A stretch of DNA of 64,000 nucleotides from Hydrogenophaga sp. (GTDB taxonomy: Bacteria > Pseudomonadota > Gammaproteobacteria > Burkholderiales > Burkholderiaceae_C). The stretch lies in NCBI RefSeq assembly GCF_030373225.1, contig NZ_JAUCZG010000021.1, forward strand, positions 1 to 64,000, given 5' to 3'. The notes beneath the pieces were generated by a model. That model did not search any database. It was not told where the DNA came from and was given only the letters and a program-made list of their open reading frames with translations. The first letter of the stretch is position 1, and each line of letters begins with the position of its first letter. Positions 7,713-18,316 of the stretch are shown one piece after another. A program made the position numbers and the translations under genes.

Positions 7713-10583
7713 TCACCCTGTGTTGCGCAGGCCTGCCGCGATCCCGTTGATGGAAATGTGGATGCCCCGGCGAAGCTTGTCGTCGGTGGGTGTGCGTGCC
7801 TCGCTCGCCCGGTAACGCCGCACCAGTTCCACCTGCAGGTGGTGCAGCGGATCGATGTAGGGAAAGCGGTGGCGCATGGACCGCTGCAGGGCGGCGTTGT
7901 TCACCAGGCGCTGCTTCTCGCCGGTGATGAGTGCCAGCGCATCGGCGGTGCGGTGCCATTCGGCCTCGATCGCCGTGAACACCTGCTTGCGCAGGCGTTT
8001 GTCGGTCACGAGTTCGGCATACAGCGAGGCCAGGGCCAGATCGCTCTTGGCCAGTACCATGTCCATGTTGGAGAGCAGGGTGCTGAAAAACGGCCACTGG
8101 CCGACCATTTTCTGCAACAAGGCCTTCTTCGCGGCCACGCCCTTGGGGCCTTCGCTGTGCAGAAAAGCGTGCACCGCCGAACCAAAGCCGTACCAGCCCG
8201 GCAGCGTCAGGCGGCACTGGCCCCAGCTGAAGCCCCAGGGAATGGCGCGCAGGTCCTCGATCTTCTGTGTGGCCTTGCGCGAGGCGGGGCGAGAACCGAT
8301 GTTGAGCTCGGCGATCTCGCGGATCGGGGTGGCGGCAAAAAAGTACTCGGCGAAGCGTGGGGTGTCGTAGACCAGCGCGCGGTAGGCCGCCATGCTCTGG
8401 CGCGAGAGTTCGTCGGCGGCCGCCAGGAAAGCCTTGGGCGCGTTGCGCGTGGACTGCAGCAGCGTGGCTTCCAGCGTGGCGGCCACCAGGGTCTCGAGGT
8501 TGCGCCGGCCGATCTCGGGGTTGGCGTATTTGGAGCCGATCACCTCGCCCTGTTCGGTCAGGCGGATCTGGCCGCGCACCGTGCCCGGGGGCTGCGCCAG
8601 GATGGCCTGAAAACTCGGGCCGCCACCGCGTCCGACAGTACCGCCCCGACCGTGAAACATGCGCAGCTGGATGCCGCCCCCACGCTCCCCCGCTGCGAAT
8701 CTTCCTTCCTGCCCGTTGATCGCGTCGAACAACTCGACCAGTGCGATCTCCGCGCGGTACAGCTCCCAGTTGCTGGTGAAGATGCCGCCGTCCTTGTTGC
8801 TGTCGGAGTAGCCGAGCATGATGTCCTGCTCGCAGTAGCCGTCGGCAGCGCCGCGCTCGATCATGGCGCGCACGCCGGGCAGGGCGAGGTAGTCGCGCAT
8901 GATGGGCGCGGCGTTGCGCAGGTCTTCGATGGTTTCGAACAGCGGGACGACGATCAGGTCGCACACCGCATGGTCATCGAGGGTGCCGCGCAACAGGCCG
9001 GCTTCTTTCTGCAGCAGCAGCACCTCCAGCAGGTCGCTCACGGTTTCGGTGTGGCTGATGATCGCGTGGCGAATCGCCTGGGAGCCAAAGCGTTCTCGTC
9101 CGCTGCGCGCGGTGTCGAAGATGGCCAGTTCGCCCAGGGTGTGGGCCGAGTAGCTGGCGCCCGGCACACGCAGCGGGCGCGCGTCGTTGAGCTGGCCCAT
9201 GAGCACGGCCCGCTTGCCCGTCTCGTCCAGCGCCGAATAGTCCGGCTCGATGCGCGCCGTGGCCAGCAGTTCGGCCACCACCTCTTCGTGTTTGTCGGAG
9301 CTTTGCCGCAGATCGACCGTGGCCAGGTGAAAGCCGAACACCTGCACCGCACGCATCAGTGGCCGCAGTCGCGCGCGCGCCAGGGCGGCGCCGTGGTGCG
9401 CCTTGAGCGAGGCCTCGATGGTGCGCAGGTCGGCGAGCAATTCGGCGGCGCCGGGGTAGGCATCCTGGGGCGCGATCGCGTGGCGCGCGGCCTCGCCACC
9501 GGTGAGCGCCTTGAGCGTGGCGGCCAGGCGCGCGTACATGCCGGTGAGTGCTCGTCGGTAGGGCTCGTCCAGGCGGTGGGCGTTGGTGTCGGGGGAGCGC
9601 TCGGCCAGCGCCTGCATGGCCGGGCTCACGCGGGTGAGCATGGCCGAGACGGACAGCTCGGCGCCCAGGTGGTGGAGCTGGGTGAGGTGGTGGCGCAGGA
9701 CCATGTCGGCCTGGCTGTGCAGGGCGAGTTCGAGCGTGGGCGCGGTCACGTTGGGGTTGCCATCGCGGTCGCCGCCGATCCACTGGCCCATGCGCAGGAA
9801 CGGGGCGATCAGGGCGTTCTCCCCGTCTTCGCCGAGACCTTCCTCGAGTTCGCGGTACAGGCGCGGGATCTGGGTGAGGAAGGTGGACTCGTAGTAGCTC
9901 AGCGCGTTTTCGATTTCATCGGCCACCGTGAGCTTGGTGAAGCGCAGCAGGCGGGTCTGCCAGAGCTGGGTGACGCGGGCGCGGATCTGCGCGTCGATGT
10001 CCTCGCGTTCGCGCGGCAGGCGTTCCTGCTCGTCGCGCTCGCCCAGCAGGCGCGCGATGGCGCGCTCGGCATCCAGGATGCTCTTGCGCTGCACCTCGGT
10101 CGGGTGGGCCGTGAGCACGGGCGAGATGTGGCTGTGCGCCAGTGTGTGAATGACCTTCGCCGGGGCGATGCCCGCCTTGTGCAAGCGCTGCAGCGTGCGC
10201 GCCAGGCTGCCCTCCTGCAGGTCGCCGGCGCGTTCGTGCACCGCGCGCCGACGGATGTGGTGGCGGTCCTCGGCCAGGTTGGCGAGATGGCTGAAATACG
10301 TGAAGGCGCGGATCACGCTCACCGTCAGGTCGCCACTGAGACCCTTGAGCAGCTTCTTGAGGGCCTTGTCGGCCGACTGGTCGTCGTGGCGGCGAAACGC
10401 CACCGACAGCTGTCGGATCTGCTCGATCAGATCGAAAGCCGCCTGCCCTTCCTGTTCGCGGATCACGTCACCCAGAATCCGGCCCAGCAGGCGGATGTCG
10501 TCGATCAGGGGCTGGTCCTTGTCGACGCGGCTGGTGGAGCGGACGGCAGGGCGGGGGGTGGTGCGGACGTTGGTTCGGCTCAT
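7713..10583 (-). CDS. ppc: phosphoenolpyruvate carboxylase
   Basis: Carboxylates phosphoenolpyruvate with bicarbonate to oxaloacetate, replenishing the TCA cycle. At 956 residues it is a full-length bacterial enzyme. The catalytic-His region is [13 protein letters not shown] (about 155), followed by [11 protein letters not shown] (about 270), [10 protein letters not shown] (about 590) and the catalytic loop [14 protein letters not shown] (about 645). The C terminus is the usual ...NTG. The start [11 protein letters not shown] is the first plausible Met. It diverges from hemC across 152 bp. Large open frames on the opposite strand are codon-bias shadows. Confidence 0.97.
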   Translation of the reverse strand: MSRTNVRTTPRPAVRSTSRVDKDQPLIDDIRLLGRILGDVIREQEGQAAFDLIEQIRQLSVAFRRHDDQSADKALKKLLKGLSGDLTVSVIRAFTYFSHLANLAEDRHHIRRRAVHERAGDLQEGSLARTLQRLHKAGIAPAKVIHTLAHSHISPVLTAHPTEVQRKSILDAERAIARLLGERDEQERLPREREDIDAQIRARVTQLWQTRLLRFTKLTVADEIENALSYYESTFLTQIPRLYRELEEGLGEDGENALIAPFLRMGQWIGGDRDGNPNVTAPTLELALHSQADMVLRHHLTQLHHLGAELSVSAMLTRVSPAMQALAERSPDTNAHRLDEPYRRALTGMYARLAATLKALTGGEAARHAIAPQDAYPGAAELLADLRTIEASLKAHHGAALARARLRPLMRAVQVFGFHLATVDLRQSSDKHEEVVAELLATARIEPDYSALDETGKRAVLMGQLNDARPLRVPGASYSAHTLGELAIFDTARSGRERFGSQAIRHAIISHTETVSDLLEVLLLQKEAGLLRGTLDDHAVCDLIVVPLFETIEDLRNAAPIMRDYLALPGVRAMIERGAADGYCEQDIMLGYSDSNKDGGIFTSNWELYRAEIALVELFDAINGQEGRFAAGERGGGIQLRMFHGRGGTVGRGGGPSFQAILAQPPGTVRGQIRLTEQGEVIGSKYANPEIGRRNLETLVAATLEATLLQSTRNAPKAFLAAADELSRQSMAAYRALVYDTPRFAEYFFAATPIREIAELNIGSRPASRKATQKIEDLRAIPWGFSWGQCRLTLPGWYGFGSAVHAFLHSEGPKGVAAKKALLQKMVGQWPFFSTLLSNMDMVLAKSDLALASLYAELVTDKRLRKQVFTAIEAEWHRTADALALITGEKQRLVNNAALQRSMRHRFPYIDPLHHLQVELVRRYRASEARTPTDDKLRRGIHISINGIAAGLRNTG

Positions 10584-10735
10584 GGTGGAAGGGGACGAGG
10601 GGCCTGCCGACAGGGCCGGGTGATCTGGGGAAAACCCGGTGGGAAGGCCATGCTAGCATTCAAAAACACCCTGCCCGGTTACCAACCGGGTACCAACTTT
10701 GCGGCTTGCGTCGCCTCCTGTTTTTTCCTTCCTCC
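10584..10735. promoter_or_regulatory. divergent ppc/hemC promoter region
   Basis: This 152-bp gap separates two divergently transcribed genes. It holds the palindrome ATGCTAGCAT (10650-10659), whose centre gives a TAGCAT -10-like hexamer on both strands. Further on is a 7-bp inverted repeat, CCCGGTT-acc-AACCGGG (10674-10690). The second could be a small hairpin in the hemC leader or an operator. Assignment of promoter elements is by eye only. Confidence 0.35.
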
Positions 10736-11689
10736 ATGTCCCAATCCACCTCACTGGCCATCACCATCGCCACCCGCGAAAGCCGCCTGGCGCTGTGGCA
10801 GGCCGAACACGTCAAGTCCCTGCTCGAAGGCATGGGGCACCGCGTGACGCTGCTGGGCATGACCACGCTGGGCGACCAGATCCTGGACCGCAGCCTGTCC
10901 AAGGTGGGTGGCAAGGGGCTGTTCGTCAAGGAGCTCGAGGTCGCGCTGGAAGACGGCCGCGCCGACATGGCGGTGCATTCGCTCAAGGACGTGCCGATGC
11001 TGCTGCCCGACGGGTTCGCACTGGCCTGTGTGATGGAGCGTGAAGACCCACGCGACGCCTGGGTGTCTGCGGGCTGTGCATCGCTGGCCGACCTCCCCGC
11101 CGACGCGGTGGTCGGCACCTCCAGTTTGCGTCGCCTGGTGCTGTTGCGTGAATCGCTTGACCGCCTGGGTCGCAGCGACGTGCGCATCGAGCCCTTGCGC
11201 GGCAATCTCGACACCCGCCTGCGCAAGCTTGACGAGGGCCAGTACCACGCCATCGTGCTGGCCGCAGCCGGCCTCAAGCGCCTGGGCCTGGGCGAGCGCA
11301 TCCGCCACGTCTTCGAGCCGGCCGATTCGTTGCCCGCCGCGGGCCAGGGCGCCCTGGGCATCGAGGTCCGCTCCGATCGCCAGGACCTGATCGATGCGCT
11401 GGCTCCGCTCGCCCACCCGGCCAGCTGGCAGCGTGTCGCCGCCGAGCGCACCGTCTCGCGCGCCATGGGAGGCAGTTGCTCCATGCCGCTGGCGGCTTAC
11501 GCCGACTGGCAGGCCGATGGCTCGCTGAAACTCGACGCGGCCTGGGGCGACCCCAGCGGGCAGCAGGCCGTGGTGCGGGTGCACGCCCAGGCGCGGGTGC
11601 AGACCCTGGCCGAGGCCGAAGCGCTCGGCCAGCGCGTGGCCGCCGACCTGCGCGCGGCCGGCGCCGTGCCGCCGCCGGTGGAGGCCTGA
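10736..11689 (+). CDS. hemC: porphobilinogen deaminase (hydroxymethylbilane synthase)
   Basis: Polymerises four porphobilinogen units into hydroxymethylbilane, the third common step of haem synthesis. The 317 residues match the family. Visible signatures are [16 protein letters not shown] near the start, [11 protein letters not shown] about residue 60, VGTSSLRR about 128, and [12 protein letters not shown] with the dipyrromethane-cofactor Cys near residue 247. The ATG at 10736 was preferred over an in-frame Met ten codons upstream because it matches the family N terminus. It heads hemC-hemD-hemX-hemY. Confidence 0.97.
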   Translation: MSQSTSLAITIATRESRLALWQAEHVKSLLEGMGHRVTLLGMTTLGDQILDRSLSKVGGKGLFVKELEVALEDGRADMAVHSLKDVPMLLPDGFALACVMEREDPRDAWVSAGCASLADLPADAVVGTSSLRRLVLLRESLDRLGRSDVRIEPLRGNLDTRLRKLDEGQYHAIVLAAAGLKRLGLGERIRHVFEPADSLPAAGQGALGIEVRSDRQDLIDALAPLAHPASWQRVAAERTVSRAMGGSCSMPLAAYADWQADGSLKLDAAWGDPSGQQAVVRVHAQARVQTLAEAEALGQRVAADLRAAGAVPPPVEA

Positions 11690-11693
11690 TTCC

Positions 11694-12557
11694 TTGGGTG
11701 ACAGCACCGCCCGGCGGCCTGCGTCCGGCCGTGTGGCGCGGCTGATCGTCACCCGGCCGGCGGCAGAGGCGGCGCACTGGGTGCAGGCCTTGCACGCCCA
11801 TGGCTGGCCGGCGCATGCCCTGCCCTTGATCGACATCGGCGAGCCCGCCTCGGCCGAGGCCCGGGCCGCCTTGCAAGGCTGGCGCGCCGCCTGGCAGCAG
11901 GTCGATGCGCTGATGTTCGTCAGCGGCGCGGCCGTGAGCCATTTTTTTGTGGCCGGTGCGCTGGCAGCGCCGGTGCTGCCGGTGCACACGCGCTTCTGGG
12001 CACCCGGACCGGGCACCGCGCGCCAGCTCGCGCAGGCGCTGTCGGTCCTGGGCGTTTCCGGGGAGCAGATCGACGCTCCCGCCGAGGACGCTGCCCAGTT
12101 CGATTCGGAGCACCTCTGGCCGGTGATCGCACCGCAGCTGCGGCCCGGCTTTCGCCTGCTGATCGTGCGCGGCAGTTCGGTCGACGCACCGCCTGCAGCC
12201 GGCACGGTGGCTGGCCACGGTCGCGACTGGCTGATTCGGCAGTGCGAGGCCGCGGGCGCGCGCGTCGACGGCTGCGTGGCCTATGAACGGCGTGCGCCGG
12301 CACTGGACGAAGGCGGTCGGCAACGCATCATGGACGCAACGAAGGCCGGCAGCCTCTGGCTGTTCAGCAGCTCCGAGGCCCTGGCCGCGCTGCAGCTGTT
12401 GCAACCCGATGCCGACTGGGGCTCGGTCACGGCGCTGGCCACCCACCCGCGCATCGCCCAGGCGGCGCGCGCCCTCGGCTTTGGCCGGGTGATCGAATCG
12501 CGGCCGAGCCTGCCCGACGTGTTGCGCGCCCTAGAATCGGAACGGTCCGCACCATGA
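11694..12557 (+). CDS. hemD: uroporphyrinogen-III synthase
   Basis: Cyclises hydroxymethylbilane with ring D inversion to uroporphyrinogen III. HemD proteins are poorly conserved, but the two-domain pattern is visible: RLIVTRPAAEAAHWVQAL at the start, DALMFVSGAAVSHFF in the first domain and SLWLFSSSEALAALQLL in the second, ending RARVIES-like (GRVIESRPSLPDVLRAL). There is no ATG at the front. The start is a TTG at 11694 (287 aa), four bases after hemC, or alternatively a GTG at 11733. Its last four bases overlap the hemX start (ATGA). Confidence 0.9.
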   Translation: MGDSTARRPASGRVARLIVTRPAAEAAHWVQALHAHGWPAHALPLIDIGEPASAEARAALQGWRAAWQQVDALMFVSGAAVSHFFVAGALAAPVLPVHTRFWAPGPGTARQLAQALSVLGVSGEQIDAPAEDAAQFDSEHLWPVIAPQLRPGFRLLIVRGSSVDAPPAAGTVAGHGRDWLIRQCEAAGARVDGCVAYERRAPALDEGGRQRIMDATKAGSLWLFSSSEALAALQLLQPDADWGSVTALATHPRIAQAARALGFGRVIESRPSLPDVLRALESERSAP

Positions 12558-13723
12558 GCACCTTGCCCTCCCAGAACCCTCCCGACCAGCCCGCGGCGTC
12601 CGCCCCGGTGGCCGGCCCCGCCGCGCCACCGCCGGCGGCGCCCGCTGCTGCTCGACCCGGCCAGGGCCTGGTCTGGATGGCCCTGCTGCTGGCCGCCATC
12701 GCCCTCGTTTTCACCGGCATGCTCTGGCAGAAACTCGGCCTGGCGCAACAGGAGCTGGCCCGGCGCGCCCAGGAGAGCGGTGCACAGGCCGTGGAGGCGC
12801 GCACGCTCGCCGCGCAGGCCGAGGCGCTGACCCAGGAGCTGCAGGGGCGCCTGACGGTGGCCGAAGTGCGGCTGTCCGAGGTCAGCCTGCAGCGCAGCCA
12901 GCTTGAAGAGCTGATGCTGGCGCTTTCGCGTTCGCGCGACGACAACCTGGTGCAGGACCTGGAATCGGCCGTGAAGCTGGCGCAGCAGCAGGCCCAGCTC
13001 ACCGGCAGCACCCAGCCCATGGTGGCTGCGCTGCGCGCGGCCGACCAACGCATCGCGCGGGCAGCGCAGCCCCGCCTCAACCCGGTGCAGCGGGCCATCG
13101 CGCGAGACATCGACCGCATCCAGGCCGCGGCCCTGGCCGACATTCCCGCGCTGGTCCTGCGGCTGGACGAACTGGCTCGACAGGTCGATGAGTGGCCTGT
13201 GCTCAACCAGGTCGGGCTGGGCAAGGCGGCGCCTGCCGACGCCCCGTCCCGGAGGCCTGATGCGGCCCATCCGGAGCCGGCGCTGGAGGGCAGCACCGCT
13301 GCAGCGTCCGGGGACACCGGCCTGAGCGACGGCTGGGCCCGCGTCTCGGGCTGGCTGGGGGATGTGTGGACGCGCAGCTGGAACGACATCACGCGCAGTG
13401 GGCGCGAGCTCGTGCGGGTGAGTCGCATCGACCGTCCGGAGGCGGCCTTGCTCGCGCCCGAGCAGGCGTTTTTCCTGCGCGAGAACCTCAAGCTGAAACT
13501 GCTCAATGCCCGCCTGGGCCTGCTTGCCCGCCAGTTGAGCACCAGCCAGGCCGATCTGCTCGCGGTGGAAGTTGCCATCGCCCGCTACTTCGACACCAGC
13601 GCCGCGCCGGTCGCCCGCGCGCAGGCCCTGGTGGGGCGCCTGCGGCGCGATCTGGTCGATACCGACGTGCCCCGCCCCGACGAAACCCTGGCTGCCTTGG
13701 CCGCGGCCGCGGGAGGCCGTTGA
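12554..13723 (+). CDS. hemX: HemX-like membrane protein (uroporphyrinogen-III C-methyltransferase family by name)
   Basis: A 389-residue protein of the HemX family, which follows hemD in many proteobacteria. A Pro/Ala-rich cytoplasmic N terminus (about 1-38) leads to one membrane helix (GLVWMALLLAAIALVFTGMLW, about 37-57; overall type II topology). A long periplasmic Ala/Gln/Leu-rich coiled-coil part follows. The family's annotation as a methyltransferase is dubious because no SAM-binding motif is visible; a structural role in haem synthesis is more likely. It overlaps hemD and hemY by four bases and one base respectively, so the four genes are translationally linked. Confidence 0.85.
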   Translation: MSTLPSQNPPDQPAASAPVAGPAAPPPAAPAAARPGQGLVWMALLLAAIALVFTGMLWQKLGLAQQELARRAQESGAQAVEARTLAAQAEALTQELQGRLTVAEVRLSEVSLQRSQLEELMLALSRSRDDNLVQDLESAVKLAQQQAQLTGSTQPMVAALRAADQRIARAAQPRLNPVQRAIARDIDRIQAAALADIPALVLRLDELARQVDEWPVLNQVGLGKAAPADAPSRRPDAAHPEPALEGSTAAASGDTGLSDGWARVSGWLGDVWTRSWNDITRSGRELVRVSRIDRPEAALLAPEQAFFLRENLKLKLLNARLGLLARQLSTSQADLLAVEVAIARYFDTSAAPVARAQALVGRLRRDLVDTDVPRPDETLAALAAAAGGR

Positions 13724-15033
13724 TGCGCAGCCGTCAGCGGGGTGCGATGCGCAGCGTGTTCTGGCTGCTGGGGCTGGCAGCCGTGGCGGTGGCGCTGGCG
13801 CTGCTGGTGGGTCACAACGAAAGCACGGTCACGCTGTTCTGGCCACCGTACCGCTTCGATGTCTCGTTCAACCTGGTCCTGTTCTGCCTGATCGCCGGCT
13901 TCCTGCTGCTGCACGCCGCGCTGCAGGCGGTGGCCTTGATCCGCGACCTGCCCATGCGTGCGCAGCGCTGGCGCAGCCAGCAGGTCGAGCGTTCGGTGGT
14001 CGGCTCGGTGATGGACGCGTTGTCGCACCAGCTCGCCGGGCGCTTCGTGCGCGCACAGTCGGCTGCGCAGCAGGCGCTCGACCAGCTCAAGTCGGTGGCA
14101 CCGGGCCAGTGGCCGCGCCGCGACCAGCTGCAGGTGCTCGCCCACCTGCTGGTGGCCGAAAGCGCCCAGTCGCTGCAGAACCGCGAACGGCGCGACCTGA
14201 ACCTGCAGGCGGCACTCGATCCGGCGCTGGCCAGGGGGGCACCGGACGCACACGAAGGCGCCTTGTTGCGAGCGGTTCGCTGGGCGGTCGAGGACCGGGA
14301 CGTGGAAGCCGCCCGCAGCCGCCTGGCCGAGCTGCCCCAGGGGGCCGGCCGCCGCATCCAGGCGCTGCGCCTCAGGCTGCGGGTGGCGCGCCTGGGTGGT
14401 GCCACGGCCGAGGCGCTGGACACCGCCCGCCTGCTCGCCAAGCACAAGGCGTTTTCGCCCGACACGGCACGCAGCATCGTGCGGGGACTGGTTCTCGATG
14501 CCTTGCGCGATGCCCACGACATGGCCCAGCTGGAGAGAGTCTGGACCGGGCTGGACGCCAGCGAACGCGCCATGCCCGAGCTGGCGTTGGCCGCGGCCCG
14601 ACGGGGCAACCAGCTGGTGTTCCAGCGCAGCGATGCCGACGATGACGAAGCGCGCCGGGTGGCCGGGCGCCTGCGCTCCTGGCTGGAGCCGCTGTGGCTC
14701 CAGTTCGATGCCCTGGAGCCCGCCCAGCAGCGACAGCTCGTCACGGCGTTCGAGCCGGGCCTGCCGCAACTCGACAGTGCCTGGCTCGCGCGGCTGGAGC
14801 AGCAGCAACGGCTCTCGCCCAACAACGCCCTGCTGCAATACCTGGCCGGACAGGCCTGCATGCAGCGCCAGCTCTGGGGCAAGGCCAGCCAGTTGCTCAC
14901 CCAGGCCAGCCATGGACTGGGCGATGCAGCATTGCTGCGCAGAACCTGGCGGTCCCTGGCCCGGCTGGCCGAAGAGCGCGGTGACGAGGCGGCTGCGCAG
15001 GCGGCCTGGAAAGAGGCGGCCCTGCTCGACTGA
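13723..15033 (+). CDS. hemY: HemY-family membrane protein (TPR-like), haem biosynthesis operon
   Basis: A 436-residue protein of the proteobacterial HemY family. This is unrelated to the Gram-positive protoporphyrinogen oxidase of the same name. Two helices lie at the N terminus (FWLLGLAAVAVALALLVGH near 12-30 and FNLVLFCLIAGFLLLHAALQAV near 47-68), then a long Ala/Leu/Arg-rich helical TPR-like region to the end. TGATG joins it to hemX. A strong hairpin terminator follows 15 bp after the stop. The exact biochemical function is not established. Larger in-frame upstream reading is a shadow of hemX. Confidence 0.87.
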   Translation: MRSRQRGAMRSVFWLLGLAAVAVALALLVGHNESTVTLFWPPYRFDVSFNLVLFCLIAGFLLLHAALQAVALIRDLPMRAQRWRSQQVERSVVGSVMDALSHQLAGRFVRAQSAAQQALDQLKSVAPGQWPRRDQLQVLAHLLVAESAQSLQNRERRDLNLQAALDPALARGAPDAHEGALLRAVRWAVEDRDVEAARSRLAELPQGAGRRIQALRLRLRVARLGGATAEALDTARLLAKHKAFSPDTARSIVRGLVLDALRDAHDMAQLERVWTGLDASERAMPELALAAARRGNQLVFQRSDADDDEARRVAGRLRSWLEPLWLQFDALEPAQQRQLVTAFEPGLPQLDSAWLARLEQQQRLSPNNALLQYLAGQACMQRQLWGKASQLLTQASHGLGDAALLRRTWRSLARLAEERGDEAAAQAAWKEAALLD

Positions 15034-15047
15034 GGCGCTGTCCGCCA

Positions 15048-15085
15048 CCCAAAAGAAAAGCGCCCGAAGGCGCTTTTCTTTTGGG
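15048..15085. terminator. bidirectional terminator between hemY and rne
   Basis: A perfect 17-bp stem (CCCAAAAGAAAAGCGCC pairing with its complement) closes on a CGAA loop at 15065-15068. The A-rich and T-rich halves of the stem give a U-run on each transcript, so it can end both the plus-strand hem operon and the minus-strand rne message. It lies 15 bp after hemY and 43 bp after rne. Confidence 0.9.
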
Positions 15086-15127
15086 CGGTGCACCCTCTGG
15101 CGGCGAGCGCCCGAGGGGTGTCGCTGG

Positions 15128-18100
15128 TCAGCGTGACTCGAAGGGCAACTGCATGTCGCGCAGGTCCTTGCGCGTCTCGACCAGCACCAGCGGGCCGTCT
15201 TCCAGCACCACCGGTGGTTTGGGCTCGCGCGGCACGTGCACGGGTTTGGGTTCGGCCGCGATCGCGGCTTGCACCTGGGCCACCTTGTCGGCGTTGGAAT
15301 TGACCCACTCCAGACCGCTGGCCTGGGCGACCTGCTGCATCTCGTCCAGGGGCAGGGAGAAGCTGGCCACCTTGGGCAGACCGCGGGCTGCGGGTGCCTC
15401 GCTCACCGCCGGTGCCACGGGCCTGGGCGCCGCTGCACGGGGAGCCGGGGCTGCCACAGGGGCCGACACCGGCGCCATCGCGGCCGGTGCCATGGCCGGC
15501 GCAGGCGCGACAGGTTCCACGGCAGGCACAGCGACGGGCGCTGCGACCGGGACCTCGTTCACCACCGCTGCCGGTGCAGGTGCAGGTACCGGTGCCGGTG
15601 CAGCTTCCACCGGCAGGCTGAAGTAGCTGCGTGCGGGAGCGTCTTCCTCGACCGGCTCTTGCACCGGCGCCAGCGTGGCCGCAGCGGCAAAGGCCACTTC
15701 GCTTGCCGGCAGTTCTGCCGCCAAAGCCTGCTCGCCTTCTTCGGGCGCGCCATTGGCGTCCCTAGGGCCACGTTCGCGGCGATCGCGGCCGTAGCGGTCT
15801 CGGCTGCGGCGCTCGCGCGGGGCGCGCGGGGCGCCATCGCCGCCGTCGGCCATCTCGCCTTCGCGCGGTGCATCGGTGCTCTCGCCAGCTTGCGCTGCGA
15901 TCGGCGCTGCATCCGGCGAGGCAGCCGGGGCCTGGGCGTCGGTGCCTTCGGCGGAGCGGCGGCGGTTCTCGCCACCACGCCCGCCCCGTCCACGGCGCTG
16001 GTTGTCGCCCCCTTCGGCGGCATCTCCCGGTGCGGCTGCTGGCGCACCGTTCACCAGCTCGGCTGGCGCTGCGCCGTCCACCGCAGCGGCGTCGCGGCGG
16101 TTGTCGCGGCGGCCATCGCTCCGGCGACCGTCACCGCGCGTTTCGCCACGGCCTTCGCCGCGAGGCTCTGCGCGGCCTTCACCGCGGGCTTCCCCGCGTG
16201 GTTCGCCACGGCCTTCACTCCGGCGACCATCGCCACGGCCTTCCGACCGACCTTCCGGGCGTCCCTCAGGGCGTCCTTCCACACGGCCTTCCGCACGCGG
16301 TTCGCGGCCTTCCACCGGGCGCCCTTCGCGACCGCCGTCACGGCCACCGCGGCCGCCCTCGCGTCCGCCTTCGCGCTGGCCACGGCCTTCGGCGCCGCCA
16401 CGTCCACCGCGGCTGCGTCCCTCACGGCCCCCTTCGCGGCCACCCTCACGGCCGCCTTCGCGCGGACCACGGCCATCGGCGCGTTCTTCACGCGCGCCGG
16501 GCTTGGCAACCGGTGCGGCCACCGCCGGCCTCGGGGCTTCGGTCGGGGCCTCGGTGCCACCAAACACGCTCTTGAGCCAGCCGAAGAAGCCTTTTTCGGC
16601 CGGCGCAGCGGCGGCCGGGGCAGCCACCACGGGCGCTGCCACCGGCTTGGCGGCAGCGGGTGCCACCACCGGTGCCGCGACCACCTCGGGGCGGGGAGCC
16701 GCCACCGGAGCCGGACCATCGGGCAGCACGCCCTTGATCACCGGTTCCTGCTTGTTGGTGCGTTCCTGGCTGCGGCGCGTGAAGCCGGTGGCCTCGTCCG
16801 GCTCGTCGGCCAGCTTGTAGCTGGCGTCGAGGTTGTCCAGACGCGGGTCGTCGTGCTTGAGGCGCTCGAGCTTGTAGTTGGGCGTGTCCAGCGACTTGTT
16901 GGGCACCAGCAGCACGTTGATGCGCTGCTTGAGTTCGATCTTGGTGATCTCGGTGCGCTTCTCGTTGAGCAGGAAGCTGGCCACTTCAACCGGCACCTGC
17001 ACCAGCACGGCGGCCGTGCTGTCCTTGAGCGACTCTTCCTGAATGATGCGCAGGATCTGCAGCGCCGACGACTCGGTGTCGCGGATGTGGCCCGAGCCAC
17101 CGCAGCGCGGGCAGGGGATGGACGAGCCTTCGTTGAGCGCGGGTTTGAGGCGCTGGCGGCTCATCTCGAGCAGGCCGAACTTGCTGATGGCGCCGAACTG
17201 CACGCGGGCGCGATCCTGGCGCAGCGCGTCGCGCAGGCGGTTTTCCACGTCGCGGCGGTTCTTCGACTCGTCCATGTCGATGAAGTCGATCACGATCAGG
17301 CCGCCCAGGTCGCGCAGGCGCGCCTGGCGGGCCACTTCATCGGCGGCCTCCAGGTTGGTGCGGGTGGCGGTGTCTTCGATGTCGCCGCCCTTGATGGATC
17401 GGGCCGAGTTCACGTCCACCGCCACCAGCGCTTCGGTCTGGTCGATCACGATGGCTCCCCCGCTGGGCAGCTGCACGGTGCGGCTGTAGGCGGTTTCGAT
17501 CTGGTGCTCGATCTGGAAGCGCGAGAACAGCGGCGCGTCGTCGCGGTAACGTTTCACGCGGTGGCCGTGTTCGGGCATCACGTGGCTCATGAACTGGTGC
17601 GCCTGCTCGAAGATGTCGTCGGTGTCGATCAGGATCTCGCCGATGTCGCCATTGAAGTAGTCGCGGATCGCACGGATCACCAGGCTCGATTCCTGGTAGA
17701 TCAGGTAGGCGCCCTTGCCGCCCTGGGCTGCGCCATCGATGGCGTTCCACAGCTTGAGCAGGTAATTCAGGTCCCACTGCAGCTCGGGCGCGTCGCGGCC
17801 GATGCCGGCGGTGCGAGCGATGATGCTCATGCCGTTGGGGTACTCGAGCTGGTCCAGCGCCTGCTTGAGTTCCTGGCGGTCTTCGCCTTCGATGCGGCGG
17901 CTCACGCCACCGCCGCGCGGGTTGTTCGGCATCAGCACCACATAGCGGCCGGCCAGGCTCACGAAGGTGGTGAGGGCTGCGCCCTTGTTGCCGCGCTCTT
18001 CCTTCTCGACCTGGACCAGCAGTTCCTGGCCTTCACGGATCACGTCGTTGATGCGGGCCTGGTTGACCGGCACGCCGGCAGCGAAGTACTGGCGCGAAAT

Positions 18101-18316
18101 TTCCTTGAACGGCAGGAAGCCGTGGCGGTCCTCGCCGTAGTCCACGAAGCAGGCCTCCAGCGAAGGCTCCACGCGTGTGACGACGGCCTTGTAGATGTTG
18201 CCCTTGCGCTGTTCGCGCCCCTCGATCTCGATTTCGTAGTCGAGCAGTTTTTGCCCGTCCACAATGGCCAGCCGGCGCTCTTCGGCCTGCGTGGCATTGA
18301 TCAGCATGCGTTTCAT
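15128..18316 (-). CDS. rne: ribonuclease E
   Basis: The main endoribonuclease of mRNA decay and rRNA/tRNA processing, 1062 residues from [21 protein letters not shown]. The S1 RNA-binding domain spans about 35-120 ([21 protein letters not shown]...). The catalytic DNase I-like part includes [14 protein letters not shown] and IVIDFIDMD with the metal-binding aspartates. The zinc-link CPRCGGSG is at about 404, as in E. coli. After about residue 530 comes a disordered tail: an Ala/Pro/Val linker, then an Arg-Gly-Glu repeat block (about 605-742), then Ala/Pro stretches and a conserved Trp-containing segment near the C terminus. An earlier in-frame Met nine codons upstream is less likely. Long shadow frames exist opposite. 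Confidence 0.97.
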   Translation of the reverse strand: MKRMLINATQAEERRLAIVDGQKLLDYEIEIEGREQRKGNIYKAVVTRVEPSLEACFVDYGEDRHGFLPFKEISRQYFAAGVPVNQARINDVIREGQELLVQVEKEERGNKGAALTTFVSLAGRYVVLMPNNPRGGGVSRRIEGEDRQELKQALDQLEYPNGMSIIARTAGIGRDAPELQWDLNYLLKLWNAIDGAAQGGKGAYLIYQESSLVIRAIRDYFNGDIGEILIDTDDIFEQAHQFMSHVMPEHGHRVKRYRDDAPLFSRFQIEHQIETAYSRTVQLPSGGAIVIDQTEALVAVDVNSARSIKGGDIEDTATRTNLEAADEVARQARLRDLGGLIVIDFIDMDESKNRRDVENRLRDALRQDRARVQFGAISKFGLLEMSRQRLKPALNEGSSIPCPRCGGSGHIRDTESSALQILRIIQEESLKDSTAAVLVQVPVEVASFLLNEKRTEITKIELKQRINVLLVPNKSLDTPNYKLERLKHDDPRLDNLDASYKLADEPDEATGFTRRSQERTNKQEPVIKGVLPDGPAPVAAPRPEVVAAPVVAPAAAKPVAAPVVAAPAAAAPAEKGFFGWLKSVFGGTEAPTEAPRPAVAAPVAKPGAREERADGRGPREGGREGGREGGREGRSRGGRGGAEGRGQREGGREGGRGGRDGGREGRPVEGREPRAEGRVEGRPEGRPEGRSEGRGDGRRSEGRGEPRGEARGEGRAEPRGEGRGETRGDGRRSDGRRDNRRDAAAVDGAAPAELVNGAPAAAPGDAAEGGDNQRRGRGGRGGENRRRSAEGTDAQAPAASPDAAPIAAQAGESTDAPREGEMADGGDGAPRAPRERRSRDRYGRDRRERGPRDANGAPEEGEQALAAELPASEVAFAAAATLAPVQEPVEEDAPARSYFSLPVEAAPAPVPAPAPAAVVNEVPVAAPVAVPAVEPVAPAPAMAPAAMAPVSAPVAAPAPRAAAPRPVAPAVSEAPAARGLPKVASFSLPLDEMQQVAQASGLEWVNSNADKVAQVQAAIAAEPKPVHVPREPKPPVVLEDGPLVLVETRKDLRDMQLPFESR
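16090..16510 (-). repeat. Arg/Gly/Glu-rich coding repeat in the RNase E tail
   Basis: About 140 codons of degenerate tandem repeats within rne encode units such as [23 protein letters not shown] and GDGRRSDGR. The DNA shows a repeating gcggccttc/cacggcc-like pattern, so replication slippage is likely. In other RNase E proteins, arginine-rich tail segments bind RNA; this block probably does the same. It is protein-coding low complexity, not an intergenic repeat. Confidence 0.85.

Noticed and set aside
6819-10847. Plus-strand open frame of over 1300 codons opposite ppc and rnm
   Set aside because: It is a codon-bias shadow: the opposite strand encodes complete, motif-bearing PEP carboxylase and PHP phosphatase, and the plus-strand translation has no domain.
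12554-13723. Functional uroporphyrinogen-III methyltransferase
   Set aside because: Although the family is often given this name, no SAM-binding motif is visible and the protein is mainly a membrane helix plus coiled coil.
16090-16510. CRISPR-like or satellite repeat array
   Set aside because: The repeated units are in frame, vary in length, have no spacers and encode the low-complexity RNase E tail.
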